DNA of 64,000 nucleotides from Anisakis pegreffii (Eukaryota > Nematoda > Chromadorea > Rhabditida > Anisakidae), in the NCBI GenBank assembly GCA_035041965.1, contig JAPYMA010000141.1, positions 1 to 64,000 of the forward strand, written 5' to 3'. Below the pieces are notes generated by a model that had not been told where the DNA came from, made no database searches, and worked only from the letters and a program-made list of their open reading frames with translations. This document shows, piece after piece, positions 1 through 13,392 of this stretch (position 1 is the first letter of the stretch; every line of letters starts with the position of its first letter). The position numbers and the translations under genes were made by a program.

Positions 1-2190
1 ACATTCAAGATCAATCAATCGAAAATATCATTCCTTACATTACCATCTATGCCATTCCCGATATCTGAAGAAACTCCGAATAACGATAAAGAAACCTCAT
101 TTAACACAGTCCAACTAGTCAAATCAGCTAATCCGGTCAAATTGACTTGCTTAAAGTAATCAGTCTAGAAGGATTTGACACGTAGCTACTATAATTGACA
201 CGAGCTATGTCCAAGACAACAGAAAAATACATAATTCGGGTAGCTGTCTACAACTTACGGAATATATTGTGAAGTATTGTTCGTCGGGAACCCCTACAAA
301 GGGCAATTTCCTGACCACTTTACTCCGACGGAATCCACTGGCCAAAAAGTTGCACCCCGACGAACACTATTGTGAACTACACTACTATTGTGACTTACGA
401 ACTAAAGGTTACAATCTGAATCACGGAATAACTCGGGTGACTAGGCGGAAAACTTGCTCCTTATCGTCCCTCATTGCATTATCTTGAAAAGGAAAACCCT
501 AACATGGAGTAGAGGCATTAGAAAATGGATAAAAATCTCAAAATAAATGAATTAAAACAACAAACAACGCAAATTTGACTTCGTGACAAATGTGGCAACC
601 TGTCACCGCTCAACACATTAGCTTACCTTTCAAAAGCGGGAATTTGAAAATTTCTAGAAATAACCGTCACAAACAACCCACCGTGACTGTTTTTGGGGCC
701 CACTGACCGCTAGACGGGTGCCGAAGTGCCGTTTCGCGACCAGGGGCCCAGAAAAGAAAAGCCCGACTTCCAGTTGAACGAATCTTCGGGTAGAAAACGT
801 CTTGTCAGCCCTGACTAGTCCGAGCCAACAAGCCATTTACTACCCAAAGCACCAGAGCGGCGGCTGTCATTCGATTAGCATAAACACCTCTCCAAACCCG
901 CCCAGTTTTCGCGAAGATACTGACAGCCTCGACCTCTGGTTGCAACTGGAAATCAGGTGGTACCACCTAGCTAGTGAACATGCCCCGTTACTGGTGACCC
1001 AAATTCCACCATCCAAAAGATAATTTTTGATTCATTCATCCGTAAACAAGGCCGAACACAAAATATGCGAATGTCATTCACTAGCTAGGCAGTACCGATT
1101 GAAAGAACTCTTTATAACCACACGAAGTGGCCGGGATGCGAAGTCCCTAAAGAGCTCTTTCAAGAACGAAAGCAACAATACAAATAAAAGAACAACAACA
1201 AAAAGAAACAAACAACAACAACAAAAATAAACGGAAAATAACGACACCCCCCTCCCCAAAACCTTTACACTTTTCACATAAATCACATCTAAAATGAAAA
1301 TGGAAAAAATATCACAGCATACAATAAATAAAGCATCACAACATATAACACAAATCACGTCACAACATACAAAACATATCACATAACAACATATATAATA
1401 GCACATCATGCAACTTATCACAGATACTAAAGCATCAACAAAAAAGCAGGCATCACGACACCAGTTCTTTACCACAATTAATTCGTCTCCATTACGGGAA
1501 ACTAACGAAGTGAACATATAAAGTAGAACACCGCTCTGGAGCACTAAATTTGTTATCTTCAGATAAAATCATAGAACAATATTTCTAACAATTATAGCAT
1601 ATGATTCATTCAGAATGAATCTAACGAAACACATGCAATTATTCTAAATGACTGAGTTCGGTCACCTAATCTGTTGCTGCGTTCGAAACAAAAAACTAAT
1701 TAAATATAAACAAAAAATGCGGGAAGCATGGATTCATGCATTTGAAAGAAAACTTAAGCATGAAAAGGGATATTATAGCAAACCAAAAAAGCCATAAGAT
1801 TTTGATGAAACTCATCGAGATTGACATTAAATTAGAAGCCTCTGAATACTTTAATTTTATGAAGCAGGGATATCCTGCGGCTAAACGCTCATAATGGCTC
1901 TTAAAAGAGGCGATATGTTGAGATATAAATGAACAGAGTTTGGTTTATTGGCTTGGTGGCTCTAAAGAGAGCCGTTGGGTTAAATTGGCGCTAAAGAGGG
2001 CCGTTGGATTTTATTGGCTCGAAGCATAGCCATTGCACAACCTCAGATCCTAGTGTCTGCAAAAATGTGTTGCCTAAAAAATATTCCCTGCTCGAAAAAA
2101 GAAATAATTGCGGGGTAAACAACTAATAAATCCAGGAAAAATTGATTCTGAACTCATAAATACATAAGGAAATATCTATCAATTTACTAC
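1..2190. other. Gene-poor, low-complexity stretch
   Basis: No coding exon could be supported here. About 1195-1440 is A/C-rich and made of degenerate short units of the type cacaacata and caacaa, which creates a long spurious opposite-strand frame of Cys/Ile/Val codons. About 690-1020 is noticeably GC-richer than its surroundings but has no recognisable protein signature on either strand. Around 1948-2012 two imperfect ~30-bp direct copies (core gagccgttgg, then gggccgttgg) lie next to each other. Intergenic DNA or repeat remnants fit best. Confidence 0.5.
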
Positions 2191-2191
2191 C

Positions 2192-2795
2192 TTATCGTGA
2201 TGAATCAACTGCTCCGATTCCTCAACTGGTCTAATCGAAACGTCCGTTCCCGCTGTTGATCCATCATCCATATTCTTGATCAAATGCCATTGAGTGGATG
2301 AAAGTTATTAATATTAACACGTATATCTATACGCTTATTGTCGAACAAAACAAAGAAAAAGAAGAAAATGTTACAAAATGATTCCTATTCTTTCGACTAG
2401 ATTTTTGACTTGCCAGAGACATAGACATCGCATTTCCTAGAACCCGAGGTCCCCCGCCGCTGTCCATGAAAACATGGAAGTTTGACGGTACGGATGCCGG
2501 GTTCACCCGGAACTGAGATAGGATCGCTCCTTGGGTTATCAGCCCATTCTCCCAGACACACTGCATTCGAACACCTACAGGGCGTCTAGGAAATGCACAG
2601 TCTATGCCTCCGACCCTACTAAGAATGGATTGACAAAACGTGGAAATCATTTCGTGGGCTTTCCAAGGAAAAAAGAAACAGAATAAAAAATTTGAAGTAG
2701 CAAATTAACTGGCCTGTATGATGGATGATGATTTCTCACCGCGAATGCGTTGGCGCGACCACCGAATTCCATCGTCCACGTGAATCATTGAGCGA
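2192..2795 (-). CDS. Doubtful gene fragment, unknown product
   Basis: Three minus-strand blocks look exon-like. The first, about 2739-2790, ends in a gtgagaa donor and opens with ATG (MIHVDDGIRW...). The second, from about 2660 down to about 2400, is open for roughly 90 codons, GC-richer than its surroundings, and joins the first in phase (IR|AHEMISTFCQ...). The third, about 2276-2192, follows a caag acceptor, reads MDDGSTAGTDVSIRPVEE and ends before a gtagta donor. I do not recognise the protein, the exit from block two is not resolved, and no downstream exon was found. It may be a real short gene, the start of a decayed gene, or chance. Confidence 0.2.
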
Positions 2796-3224
2796 CTGAA
2801 ACATACGTGATGGTTGGAGAACATCTATCACAGCATAATGAAAGAAACAAGCGCGTTCGGTAGGCCGGAAAACACATCAACAACGAAGAGAAACGAAAAC
2901 ATTTCAATCATCTCACCAAACCAATTTTTGGTATGTTGCATTTCAGATTGGTATAATCACAGCGGCATTTCGTTCGTGCGAACATCTCTTGTTATGCTCT
3001 AACTAAGTAACATATTCAACTGCGAATGTGAACGAAATGCCGTTTTGATTTTACCAACTTAAAATACAAAATTAGCATTTTTAGACATATTCCATTGAAA
3101 ACCTGGAGAACCTAACTTAGCACCATTATTGTTCTATCGATAAGTAACGTTACTAAAAGGCATATTTGCTGAATGTCAAATCGCCGATACTTATCGCTTA
3201 TCACATTATTTATATCCAATTTAA

Positions 3225-3247
3225 AAAGTACAATTTAAAAAGTACAT
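3225..3247. repeat. Short tandem duplication
   Basis: The unit aatttaaaaagtac occurs twice in immediate succession. It is a small slippage-type duplication in AT-rich DNA with no gene nearby. Confidence 0.6.
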
Positions 3248-3701
3248 GAAAACGACGATAAAATGCGGATTATCGCTGATAAAGCAACTTTTCAAGAGAG
3301 AGCTCAGTTATACTTCATGAATATGCTAAATACGTTAAAATTTAACGCAAATTAATTATCATTTATGCAAATTATGCATTAATATATTACATAACAAAAA
3401 ATAATTAAGCGATATTGAAAAAAAGAACAAGAAAATGTGAACTGAACGAACCAATAATTCGTAACGGAATGAATCACTTCGGGATCATTGTGTTCAGTTT
3501 ATAGCGGTATAGTATAGAGGATAAATGAGGGCGAATATGGCTCAAGCAAAATGACTGCTTTGAGAAGCGTGTGAGCATCAAGAGTAATGCTCACGTGGGC
3601 CAATCACTTGATTCACTAAATGGATCGACAACGACGATCGTCTGAGGGTTGATCCTTTTGTTGCTTCTATTTGTACCGTAATGGTATAAAAAATAGCTAT
3701 A

Positions 3702-4205
3702 TCTCCTCAAGGAAGCAAAATCGCTCAGTAAAATATATGCTTCTCTGAATTAAGAGATTCCGCTGTATCGATTGGTGCACAAATATTCATATGTTAACGG
3801 GCAAACTTGAGGGTACAGTAGGCTCGAAGATGGCAAACCGTATATCGTTGAGAAAATAGTTACATCTCCTCAAGAATACATAATCGCTCGGCAAAATATG
3901 TTTTTCTGAAAGTAGAGATTCTGAGCAATCGAATGCTGCCAGAAAATTCATATGTTACCAGGCAAACCTTAGGGTACCGGTACTTTGAGGATTGTAACGC
4001 CTATAGTGCTATACTAATTCATAGTGATGCAATGTATTTGAGTGAGTGCTTCTGCGCTAGTTGAGATCTCCTAAGAAAGCAAAATCGCTCAGTAAAATAT
4101 ATGCTTTTCTGAACCAAGAGATTCCGTTGGATCGATTGGTGTACAAATATTCATACGTTAATGAGCAAACTTGATGGTATGGTAGGCTAACTTGAGGGTA
4201 CGGTA
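3702..4205 (+). repeat. Three degenerate direct repeats, ~130-140 bp
   Basis: Three related blocks lie at about 3702-3831, 3854-3979 and 4066-4200. Each opens with atctcct-aagaa/gca, then has aatcgctc(a/g)g(t/c)aaaatat, a gagatt(c) motif, a cgatt/cgaat motif, attcata(t/c)gtta, and ends in gcaaact(t) followed by gagggtac(g/a/c). The first and third copies are closest; the middle has more changes. Separation and divergence suggest an old tandem or dispersed repeat. No open frame is shared between copies, so they look non-coding. Confidence 0.75.
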
Positions 4206-4779
4206 TACCGTTTCCTGTTCCATTATGATAATGTCATCAACAAACGCTCTTCTTGACCCTTCACATATGGTCCTTGCTAACGAGGCGGATGTGATGAAGA
4301 AGTTAATGAAAACAATGCGTAGTAACAATTCCAAAATTGACGACTTTTATTGTCGTAGAAACAAAATTTTTCTCATTATCTCGATGTCATAACTGAGGCT
4401 GAAGTTTCAATAATGAACACGATTTCTTTAAGGCAGAGACGAAGAAATGTTCGTTATTGCCATTCCAAAACATTGTTCGTATTTTCTTTCCAAGCGTTCT
4501 GCATTGTTTATTGTTGGATTTGTTTCAGTCAATCGCATTATGGCTCTGCGATTATCTCTCTTCTAATCCAAAGATTACTTCGTCACGATGCATTCCCAAC
4601 ACGCATTTCTGTTTTGAAGCTCTTAAGACCCCTGTTCAATTTTGGGGGAAGTTCATGGATCTGCGAGATTGGAATGTTTTTATGAAGCTCTCCGACTCCG
4701 ACTCTCAGCTCCAACTTTTTTCAGGGGACTGCATTTTTGGCTCCCGACTGCAAACTTTGACCCTGACTTTCTTCCTTTT

Positions 4780-5085
4780 AGGAAATTTTAACATACCCTC
4801 GTATCCCCTCAACGATAGCGACAATGTCCTCGCATCCCTCTGTCCAACATCCCATCTGTATCTCTCATCCACTACATTGAGTGTCTTCAGTGTAGATCAG
4901 TGTATAGCCCTCAGAGTCCGTTCTAGCCTTTCCAAAAATGCATAAACACGTTCAAGTCAACCATCGCCTACTTTGCACTGCGCCCTCGTCTATTTCAGTC
5001 TAAAAAAATAAAACCTATCTCGCACCTCCCGAAATACCGGCTCGCACCCCTTGGGGTGTGAGCACTTCCGGTCAAGAAAGCCTGC
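4780..5085. repeat. Dispersed repeat, uninterrupted copy
   Basis: This C/T-rich block is related to two pieces around 55890-55999 and 56755-57000. Shared landmarks in order are aatgtcctcgca, tctctcatccactaca-ttgagt, gtagatcagtgtata, agagtccgttctagcc, ttccaaaaat, aaaataaaa, ctatctcgca and a run of cacccc before ggggt. The point at 4921-4928 (ttctagcc) is where the other copy is split by a hAT-like element, so this copy preserves the unoccupied site. Confidence 0.75.
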
Positions 5086-6028
5086 TATAAGCGGTGAGCT
5101 GCGCAAAGATAAATACATGAACAAATCGTCGGAACGAATCTTGCCTCTCATTCTACTTTAATGAGCGGGTTCTGATTAAAGCGGAACAATTGTACGCCCC
5201 TAGAACATGCTTTACCTTAGAATGGCTCACGGCACTTTAAGCTCTTTTCTGAAACTCCAGTGAACAGATCTGAACGTATTTATTTTGTATTTGATGTTGG
5301 ATTTGTGTTTCTGATAATTTGCGATGAAGGTGTCTCTTAGTTGCGAATGTTTATCAGTTATCATTTCTAGAACTCAGAACAGTGACACTTAGCCATGTAC
5401 ATGTTGTTGATGCATCGTCTATAGATCACTTGTATTGTCACTCTGGATTGTAATACGGATGATCCAAACGTATACGCATCGTTTCATTTTACGGATGGAA
5501 ATATGCAGCTGTTTTTTTTTTTGACGGAAACTAATCTGTTTCAATCAAAATTATGATCCTGCGAATTCGTGTTCCGTTCGCATTTTGCACTTTTTGATGA
5601 ACTGCTTTTGGAATGTGATTCTCATATCCAAAGTCAACGACGTTGATATAAGATTAACATATTGGGCAAATTAGTCGGGTTAAGGAGGGCAGTCAGGTTT
5701 TCGAATGACTTTCTTTGTTTTCTCGTTGATTTTATTTGATTTTGGATTATTGTGCTTTGGCTTCCGCATAATATAATGTAATGTCTGTCGACTGTCTATA
5801 TTACGGACATTTCCTTTCCTGTAATGTTCAGCCAGTTTTCCGCGACAGTTACACTTAATTTGCGTAATTCAGTGATCGTTTACAACAGTTCTCTATCAAC
5901 TCAGAGCACGCGTTTGAAAATATTGTTGTTTTGCATTGATTTTCGATGAACGATTTTCTCGATTTAATTATTTTCAGTCACGTGAATACTACAACTTTGC
6001 AGGGAGAGGCAATCAGGTAGAACCTGGA
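5086..6028. other. Upstream region of the PHYHIP-like gene
   Basis: No separate gene is visible. Two splice-acceptor-like sites lie just before the chosen start: tattttcag ending near 5977 and ctttgcag ending at 6001. Either could be the trans-splice acceptor, or an acceptor for an unseen 5' exon, since the reading frame stays open upstream to 5936. Confidence 0.4.
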
Positions 6029-9000
6029 ATGTGGAATGAAAACGATTGGTTCTATCCGGAAATGGAGAGCCGTTTTCGGCCTGTGCCTGGCTGGGTACGT
6101 CGTCCGCCTCGTTTCCCACCGCCGTACGCTCGACCACCCGAAATGCCGCCTCCGTTCGCTGCAAAGCCGGATATGAGTATGATGGGAGGTATGCATCCGT
6201 TCCGAATGCCCAGAATGCCTCCTGATATGGCCACACCGCATGCAGGTGAGTGTTTATTTATGACATGAATAATTCTAATAACCAAACTATTAAAAATCCT
6301 AATAGTGATGGTAGTATGGCAATAATACCATTAAAGTTCCAGTAATAAGTGACAATATCAGGGCCAGCTATGCCGCCGCCTCCGTTGCGACCAATTCGCT
6401 CCAACCATCCTCCTCTCTATCAAGACTTCTCGGCCCCAGCTCGACCAGCACCTATCAGTATGAATGTTCAAACTTCGGCTCTAAAGTGTTTGGTCGAATG
6501 GAAAATACCACCATTGCCAAGTAAGTTGCGTACTAATCAAGAGGCGCGATGAATAGTGTCCACTTTAGTGTTTGCAAAATTCCGACTGTTCTCCAGTCAT
6601 GAAATTCATTTTTATGCATGGGATATTTCTGATATTGAAAAACAATTACAAACAGGAGACAGGGCAATGTTAGCAGCGAAAGGGTGATGCCCATTGCTCT
6701 GAAGAATAAAAACTGAGGTGGTGCTATCGTGTAATGATTTATCCACTTATTGGCCCTTGTATGGCAAGACTGATATCTCTGCGAATAGGAGTGAAGTGGG
6801 AATGATTGGTGTATGAATCGAGATGAGTGGATTACTAAAATTATAAAAAATGCCGCATTTCCTCAAACCTCGAAACTCGGCGAATTTTTCAAAACATGAA
6901 TCTTGGGATCGGGATTCCATGCAAATACTAGTCAGGTTGTTCTTTATATTGATATTATAGAGAGAACTTTGTGTTGTTATCGATTCGAGCAAATTTGTAT
7001 CATACACTCTAATTGGTGCACTCTTTCATACGTTATTCGATCATGTTGGCGAACGTATTGAAAGCTGCTGAAAATTATGGATAGTTGCTTATTGCAGAAA
7101 CACTGAAATATACTTATCGATTGGAAATTTGGGAGGGTTTGCAATGTGATACAGTTGACTTGCCAGCACAGAAGCTTTCACATCGAATCAAGACGTCACC
7201 AGGTGGATGGTATAAGGTTGTTAATAATAACAAAAATTCACTACCTAACGGTATGAACGGATGTCATAAATAAAAGCATGTGATATTTAAAATGTCATAT
7301 GCTTGATTTTTTTCGATCGTTTGTTTTATCAAACTTTTTGTTTTATTAGGTATTTTACAATCGTTTTTTATTTGCACTCGCGGTTGATATGTAATGTTGA
7401 TGATGCAATAGGTTGAGCTGAGTGCACGCGACGCGAACGGAAGTGTTGTTGCTGTGGGTCGTGCCAGTTTCAAATCGGGTCAGTAGTTTTTTTTTCAATT
7501 CGGAAATCTGCATTATCAAGCAAAGGAGTACTTGAATTTTCGCTTAATAATGGGACGTTTTGCTACTGTAGTTGTTATGATTATTTTAATGGAGCTGCAT
7601 TACGTATTCTATTGTTGCTATGAACTGTGATTAGTTTCGATCGGTTTTAAGTGTTTTCACATGACGAAATGCTGCAATTGTACAAGAAGGCGATCGACTT
7701 TGTTGGCACTGTAATGCACTCGTTCCGTTATTTGTATCGCTGTAAACCGAAAGTTTATTATGACGATATCCAGGTTCTCTTTTGATGGTTTCAATGTCAT
7801 CTGTCTCATTCAGTCCTTTAGTACTTCAAAAAAAAAACCACTCGTAGTTCAGTTCTTTGAGAAAAATTTTACTTTAGATTTGATTACATCTCTGTTTCAA
7901 ATTTTCTGCTAATTTTATTTGAGCCACTGCTTTTCTTGTTATCAGTTTATAATATTATCAATGGACTGTGTATCGAATAGATTATTTGTTTAAAATTATG
8001 TCTGATCCGTATAAAAATGCATTTACTCAGTGAATTTATTCTAAAACAACAAATTTTCAGTTTCGTTGTGGTGGTTTGATGGAAAAGTATCTCAAGGATA
8101 ATAACGGTCAAGCAGCATCATCGATTAATGGCGCAATAAGTGGTAGTGAATCGTTGTTTTTAGATTTTACCAATCCAGCCATAATGTAATAATTTACTTA
8201 TTGATGCGAATTGCTCTCATGTAATGATCAAATTTTGCGTTTTATGCGACCAGGTGTTCAGCGGTGAGGGCAATCATCATTGGAAGTGACTGAAAATTAG
8301 CGATTATTCTTGAGTTTTAACGTTTCTCGCAGTTTAGGTTTATTCTTCTCGGCAAGACTTTTGCCTGACGGTAGTTTGCCATCGCATTCGCCATTCGGTA
8401 ATGTGCGCATGCTGGTGCCAGCAATAACGCTGATTGATCCATCGCGCATTAATATGTATTTTTCGGATTTTTATTGCAACTACATCACTCATTATGTAAC
8501 GGTGGTCATCTGTGAAAAGCGTTCTGATGTAAGTTAAATCATTTCTTTCATTCATGTTTCTTCTCAGTTAGATGAATTCCTCTGCTGTATCGTTGTATTG
8601 CGGTGGGTCTGTCAGTTCGATTGAGGTCACTATTTCTGATTGTTGAAAGAGATCAGAATTGCTTCATTGCTCGCGGTTCCAGTGCAGTGTTGAAGCAGTA
8701 TTTGATACTATTTTTCATTACTGGTCTACTGTGAATTGTATGAAAGCCACAGAGTTCTGGTTGTATGATGTTATTGAGTCTGAAAAACCTAAAATATTAT
8801 CTGCTTATCAATATGTGATGTAATTTTTATCAGTATGTGCTCTAATAGGTCCATTTTATATGCGGCTAAACGATATTGTAAGTACTGATTACCAAAAAAA
8901 TTCGCTCATTCAGACCGATCTCTTCTGTATGCAACGACTTATCAAACTGCAACCCGATTCGAATCCATTCCTGCGTATCGTCATTAGACCGCCGATGTTT

Positions 9001-10209
9001 GAGCCTGAATTTTGGGTGAACAAAAATGTTTGGGTTGAAATTTATTATACGGAGAATGTTCCTTTATCGTGGGGGCGTTTCGACACGATTCTAGCGACTG
9101 GTGCGGGAACATCGCGTGTTGGTGGTTTGCCACATAATAAGGTTCCTGCATTATGATTCTGGAATTCAGTTGGATTATTACTTTTGCATATGAAATTGGT
9201 TGTGAAGATTATATTTAGCGACAACGTAATTGTTACTCTGATCCGCTGTAAATTTATAGACGATTTTGTGTGATCACTTATGGATCAGTTTTGAATTAGT
9301 TCTGAATATCATGTTGAAGGTATGTAGAGTTCCGATTCATTTCAGCAAAATATTGTTCTAAGAATTTTTGGACAGAATTTATTCATTCATTTCATTGTGG
9401 TAATCATAAATCTGTTGCTGTGACCCTCATTGGGAGTGAGTTGTGATGCAGCGATTGTAAGTATGTTCGCATTTCAGCAATGTAATCAGTGTAATCTGTA
9501 TCCACTAAAAACATCGTCACCATCATCAAAATCACATCTGACTAGTAAACTTAACTCAACATTCGAATTGTTGCTATCGTTAGAACAGAAACGCGTTGGT
9601 ACAGATATCGTTGGTGATTCTGCGGATTTGATTGAAACAATTTGTTCGTTGATTGATGCTGTTATTGAGCAAACCTCTGAAACAACCAGTCTGAATAATA
9701 ATGTTAGTTGCAAGTTTTCATTTACTTCTTTGTGCATGCAGCAATTTCAATATTATTTTTATTAATTCAAAATTGCAGCAGTTGCAACAAAGAATGCTCC
9801 TATATTATAAATGTTCAAATCTCAGGGCTTCTCTCTGTCTTCTCACAATCAGTACTATTTGAAATCGTACAGAACCATCCATCTTCTTGAAAACCTCTGA
9901 GCCGGTCATTCAAGCATCTCAGAGGTGTCGGATCATTTTTGCTAACACTAAAATTTCGAGTTGATTCACTTACAGATGAACAACGACCGCTGTACGGATG
10001 CAAAGCAAGCTGATTCAATGGAATTCGTCGAGCCAGCTCTGTCTGTGGTGAAACGAATTGAGCATGAAGTGCAAACCGAAGAAATGAAACAACTCAGCAG
10101 CGTGCTCAGAGAGGCAGTTGAACATTTGGATCGTAATTTTCAGCGTATTGAAGAACAAATTCAAGTGACGAATCAATCGATGGAACGTTTCCTTACTTTG
10201 GTCCATTGA
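6029..10209 (+). CDS. PHYHIP/PHYHIPL-like protein, ten exons
   Basis: Exons 6029-6245, 6362-6520, 7098-7216, 7412-7478, 7652-7773, 8061-8142, 8338-8528, 8914-9141, 9478-9702 and 9976-10209 join in phase to about 547 residues. Residues 1-105 are Pro/Met/Arg-rich and probably disordered. Residues ~105-187 form a fibronectin type III-like domain (...LKCLVEW..., RLEIWEGLQCD, GWYKVELSARD). Residues ~188-405 match phytanoyl-CoA hydroxylase-interacting protein: YLKDNNG, GLFFSARLLPDG, INMYFSDFYCNYITHYV, WVEIYYTENVPLSWG and a closing CNQCNLYP, the counterpart of the vertebrate CKTCN end. Residues ~405-547 extend past the vertebrate C-terminus and finish in a heptad-like coiled coil (...VQTEEMKQLSSVLREAVE...). 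In mammals the family is linked to PHYH and neuronal proteins; its biochemical role is poorly defined. Start is inferred; upstream frame is open to 5936. Confidence 0.85.
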
Positions 10210-13200
10210 TATAATTTTGTTTCATGTAAAGAATGTTGATAATTGAGGACAACTGTATACTACTTTATCGCTATTGTTATTCTTTTTAATAATTTGAATT
10301 TCAAATTTTGTTTTAAAAAATTTGAGATTTGACGTGAATTGTATGAAAATTAACGAACTATAGACAAATTTCATTTATAGCCAATATTTATTGTTAGAAT
10401 TGCTGTTATTGTTTTTGTTTGAATCACGGTGTTTCGTAATTTGAAATTTACTGTTTATTTAACTTAAAGAATTGGTTCCAAATGACTGTTTTATGTGAAG
10501 GTGTTTTGTTAATTGATCTCTCTTGCCACATCGCTGAAATTCACCTGTTCGGCAGATACGATGTATATTTGTTTTTACGTTGTTCAAATTGGATTCTTCA
10601 TTTTGTTACATTTTAAAGTTCGTATTGGTTGAGTGCCTGCTTTCGTAGTGTTTATTGCATCGTTATTGCAGTTATAATTATAATTGCAACTTTCATTCTT
10701 ATCATCATTATTTTGTTATCATTACTATTGTTATTGCTTCTTTGTCATCATCACTTTATTACTTTTTGTTTCGTTGCTCACATTTCATGTCCTCTAAAAA
10801 TATATATATTCTCAGATTCTGTTTTTGTTTTTCAGCGTTTCAGAATTGTTTTCGTTGTGTTAGCAGAGCACTGTAGGGCCGGATTTAAACTGAAGCGCAG
10901 TCTTTACTGGGGCAGTTTTTAAACTGACAATGAAACTTTCCGACGATCGCACCTCGTGATAAGATGAAATATTCGTCGTTCATGAAACTGATGAGAATGA
11001 TTCGAAGAAAACTTTCCCTTCAGAATCAACAAAGAAGAATGAAGAAAACTCTTGAAAGCAGTACAGAAGAAATTGAACAGGAAAATTAACAAACGTTTAA
11101 ATGGATAGAGATTTTTTAGTTCGTGAATTATCAAGTCGCGTCAAAACTCCTTTCAAAAAACCACTGCGATTCCATTCATGCGATCATCGCATTGACTGAT
11201 TATCATTCAGTGGTGATTGAACTTTTTGAAGAAAATTGAAATCGCTGTTTTTTTTTGATAGAACATACTTCAATACTGAAAAGACTTGATACATCATCAT
11301 AAATGAAAAGAAAATTTGTAGTCATTTAAACGTTTGAAGGTGAATAAATTCAGCTTGAGAGCAAATGTATTGAACGGCGATTGTGCAATGTCACTTTCAT
11401 ACAAGAAAGAGCACACGTTCATTTGATTGATTCGAGTAATGAAAGTAGATGATTTTTCTACAACTGATTGTATTCAGCCTTACATATGTATATGTTTAAC
11501 GTGATATGTGCAAATTCATGGAAGTCCGCAAAACAACTGATCTATTCAACAAACCGTTCACAGAGTGAATTCAATTTAAACACTTCCGTAATTTTTTCCG
11601 TTGCTGAAGCTTTGATATCTCTTTTAACATGTAACATTTCACTGATCGAAGCTGTTATTGTTTGCCGACTGTTATTTTGATTTTACTCAAAGATATGCAC
11701 TCAATTCATCGGCAAAATGTTTATCATTGTTGCGATTATTTAATGGATTGATATTCGGCGATACTTCGTTATGCAATTTATTTATGCAATCAAGCATTCA
11801 TTATTGCTTGGTTGTGGAATATTTGATAGGCTGATTGCTATGGATATATTTGATTAGATTATTTATCTACTATTCACCTCGAACGATTACTGGTTTACCA
11901 CTGTTGGTTGCTACTCTGAGCGATCGTTGAATGTATGTTCAATCGATCAAGCGAAATGTATTTTCGAGCTTTTTTTGAGTCCCTCTCCCTAGAGATCATC
12001 AAGCAATAGGGGAGGGTTGCATAAGACCTCTGTGATCGCCAAATACATCAATATTCGTTTTCATGAAAATTGATGATCCCCAACGCTGCAGTTGTTATCT
12101 GTGTGGAAAAACGGATGCTAAGAAAAGATGAACGTGATATTTATGATATTGGTGATAACACAGAGGCATAAACTCATAGTGAATTGTGATCGCTAATTAA
12201 ATAAACAAAAATATGCACTCGAGTTCCAAATCGGATTCCATCAACGCTTGCTGTTGCGATATGCTATTTTTTGTGAAATCCATTTCGCTAGGTTGTTCCA
12301 GCGTGCACGATCACCAGATCCTTCTCAAGAACAAGCCAGAAACAATCTTTCAACGACTGGATTTGCCATTGAAGACCGCTCTTAACATTTCGAAGTGATT
12401 ACTGCCCTCATTGCAATTCGACGCTGCGATCGACTGCACACGAGACTGTCTGAAAAAAAGAAAACTCAAGTTGCTCCAAAAGTATTATGTAAATTGCTTG
12501 AAGTCGTCCGTTATTGCAAATATTTGATTGCTGTTTTGTGATGTTGCAAACATGATCATATTACAAGCTACACAATAATAGATAGCTTCTTCAACAGGAC
12601 AGTCGAATTCCCTTCCAAAATATGCTTAGAGAAGGTTAAATGTGGGCATCTTTCATTATTCATCAAGATGTCGGTTACTAGGAATATGAAATTAACAGCA
12701 CTCATGACATCCCAAACATCAGAAAATTATTTGCAGTTGGTTCTTCAATTTCTAAGGACGAAGTTTATAGAAAGGCAGCATTCTTTAAGAAACGTTTGAA
12801 AAGAGTGAACGTTTCACCGAGTACCGAGTCATAATTGAATACTTAATGCCGACTCACGTCAATGGTGAGTCATTACTGAGTACTTAATGTGAATCCGTTC
12901 ACATGAAATGGCCAAAACCCTAAAACAGGCATAAAAATCAGTGATTCGAAATCCCTTTGGTGGTTTCCCAGTTGTGTGATAATTCATTGTTGGGACAGGA
13001 AACCAGATACTGCATTCACTGAAATCATATCTAATAGCAGCGTCTGAATTTCATTTCGTCATTTTCGTGCAGTAAATTTCATTTATCTCATTTTCGTACA
13101 ATTCATGCAAATTTTTCCTCATTTCATGCGATTTTTCATCGTTCATAAATTCCAAACAATTTCACTTCCTCATTTCTCATTTTCACTGCTGCAATTCATT

Positions 13201-13392
13201 CAATAATGCCGCTATTAATTTGCGAAGGTTCCTTTTGTGAAGCAAATCAATATTGGTTGAGAACAAAGGTGTAATTAAAATAGAAGTGACGAATAAAGAA
13301 GAAAATTCGAACGAATGAAATATGTTTTTCATCGAATTTAAATTTTGTCGTCAAGGTTTATTGGTCAGGAACTTCTTTCGAGGAAATGCATT
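10210..13392. other. Intergenic, no supported gene
   Basis: Contains the 3' region of the PHYHIP-like gene. About 10650-10760 is a pyrimidine-rich tract with repeated tta/atc triplets that gives spurious hydrophobic frames. About 13045-13190 is rich in tca/ttt words (cattt, tttca) without an exact period. Short frames near 11468 and 12213 have no recognisable motif and no convincing splice context. Confidence 0.5.

Noticed and set aside
1074..1544. 156-codon minus-strand frame rich in Cys, Ile and Val
   Set aside because: It reads through degenerate caacata/caacaa repeats; composition explains the frame and no motif is present.
4413..4945. Overlapping frames of 90 and 162 codons
   Set aside because: The longer one runs into the dispersed repeat also found near 56 kb, with no shared protein frame between copies.
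8860..8913. Open stretch directly before exon 8 of the PHYHIP-like gene
   Set aside because: Including it breaks splice phase with exon 7; starting at 8914 after ctcattcag restores phase and matches family length.
10629..10922. 97-codon Ile/Leu/His-rich frame
   Set aside because: Derived from a pyrimidine/tta-rich tract; no start context or splice sites that suggest a gene.
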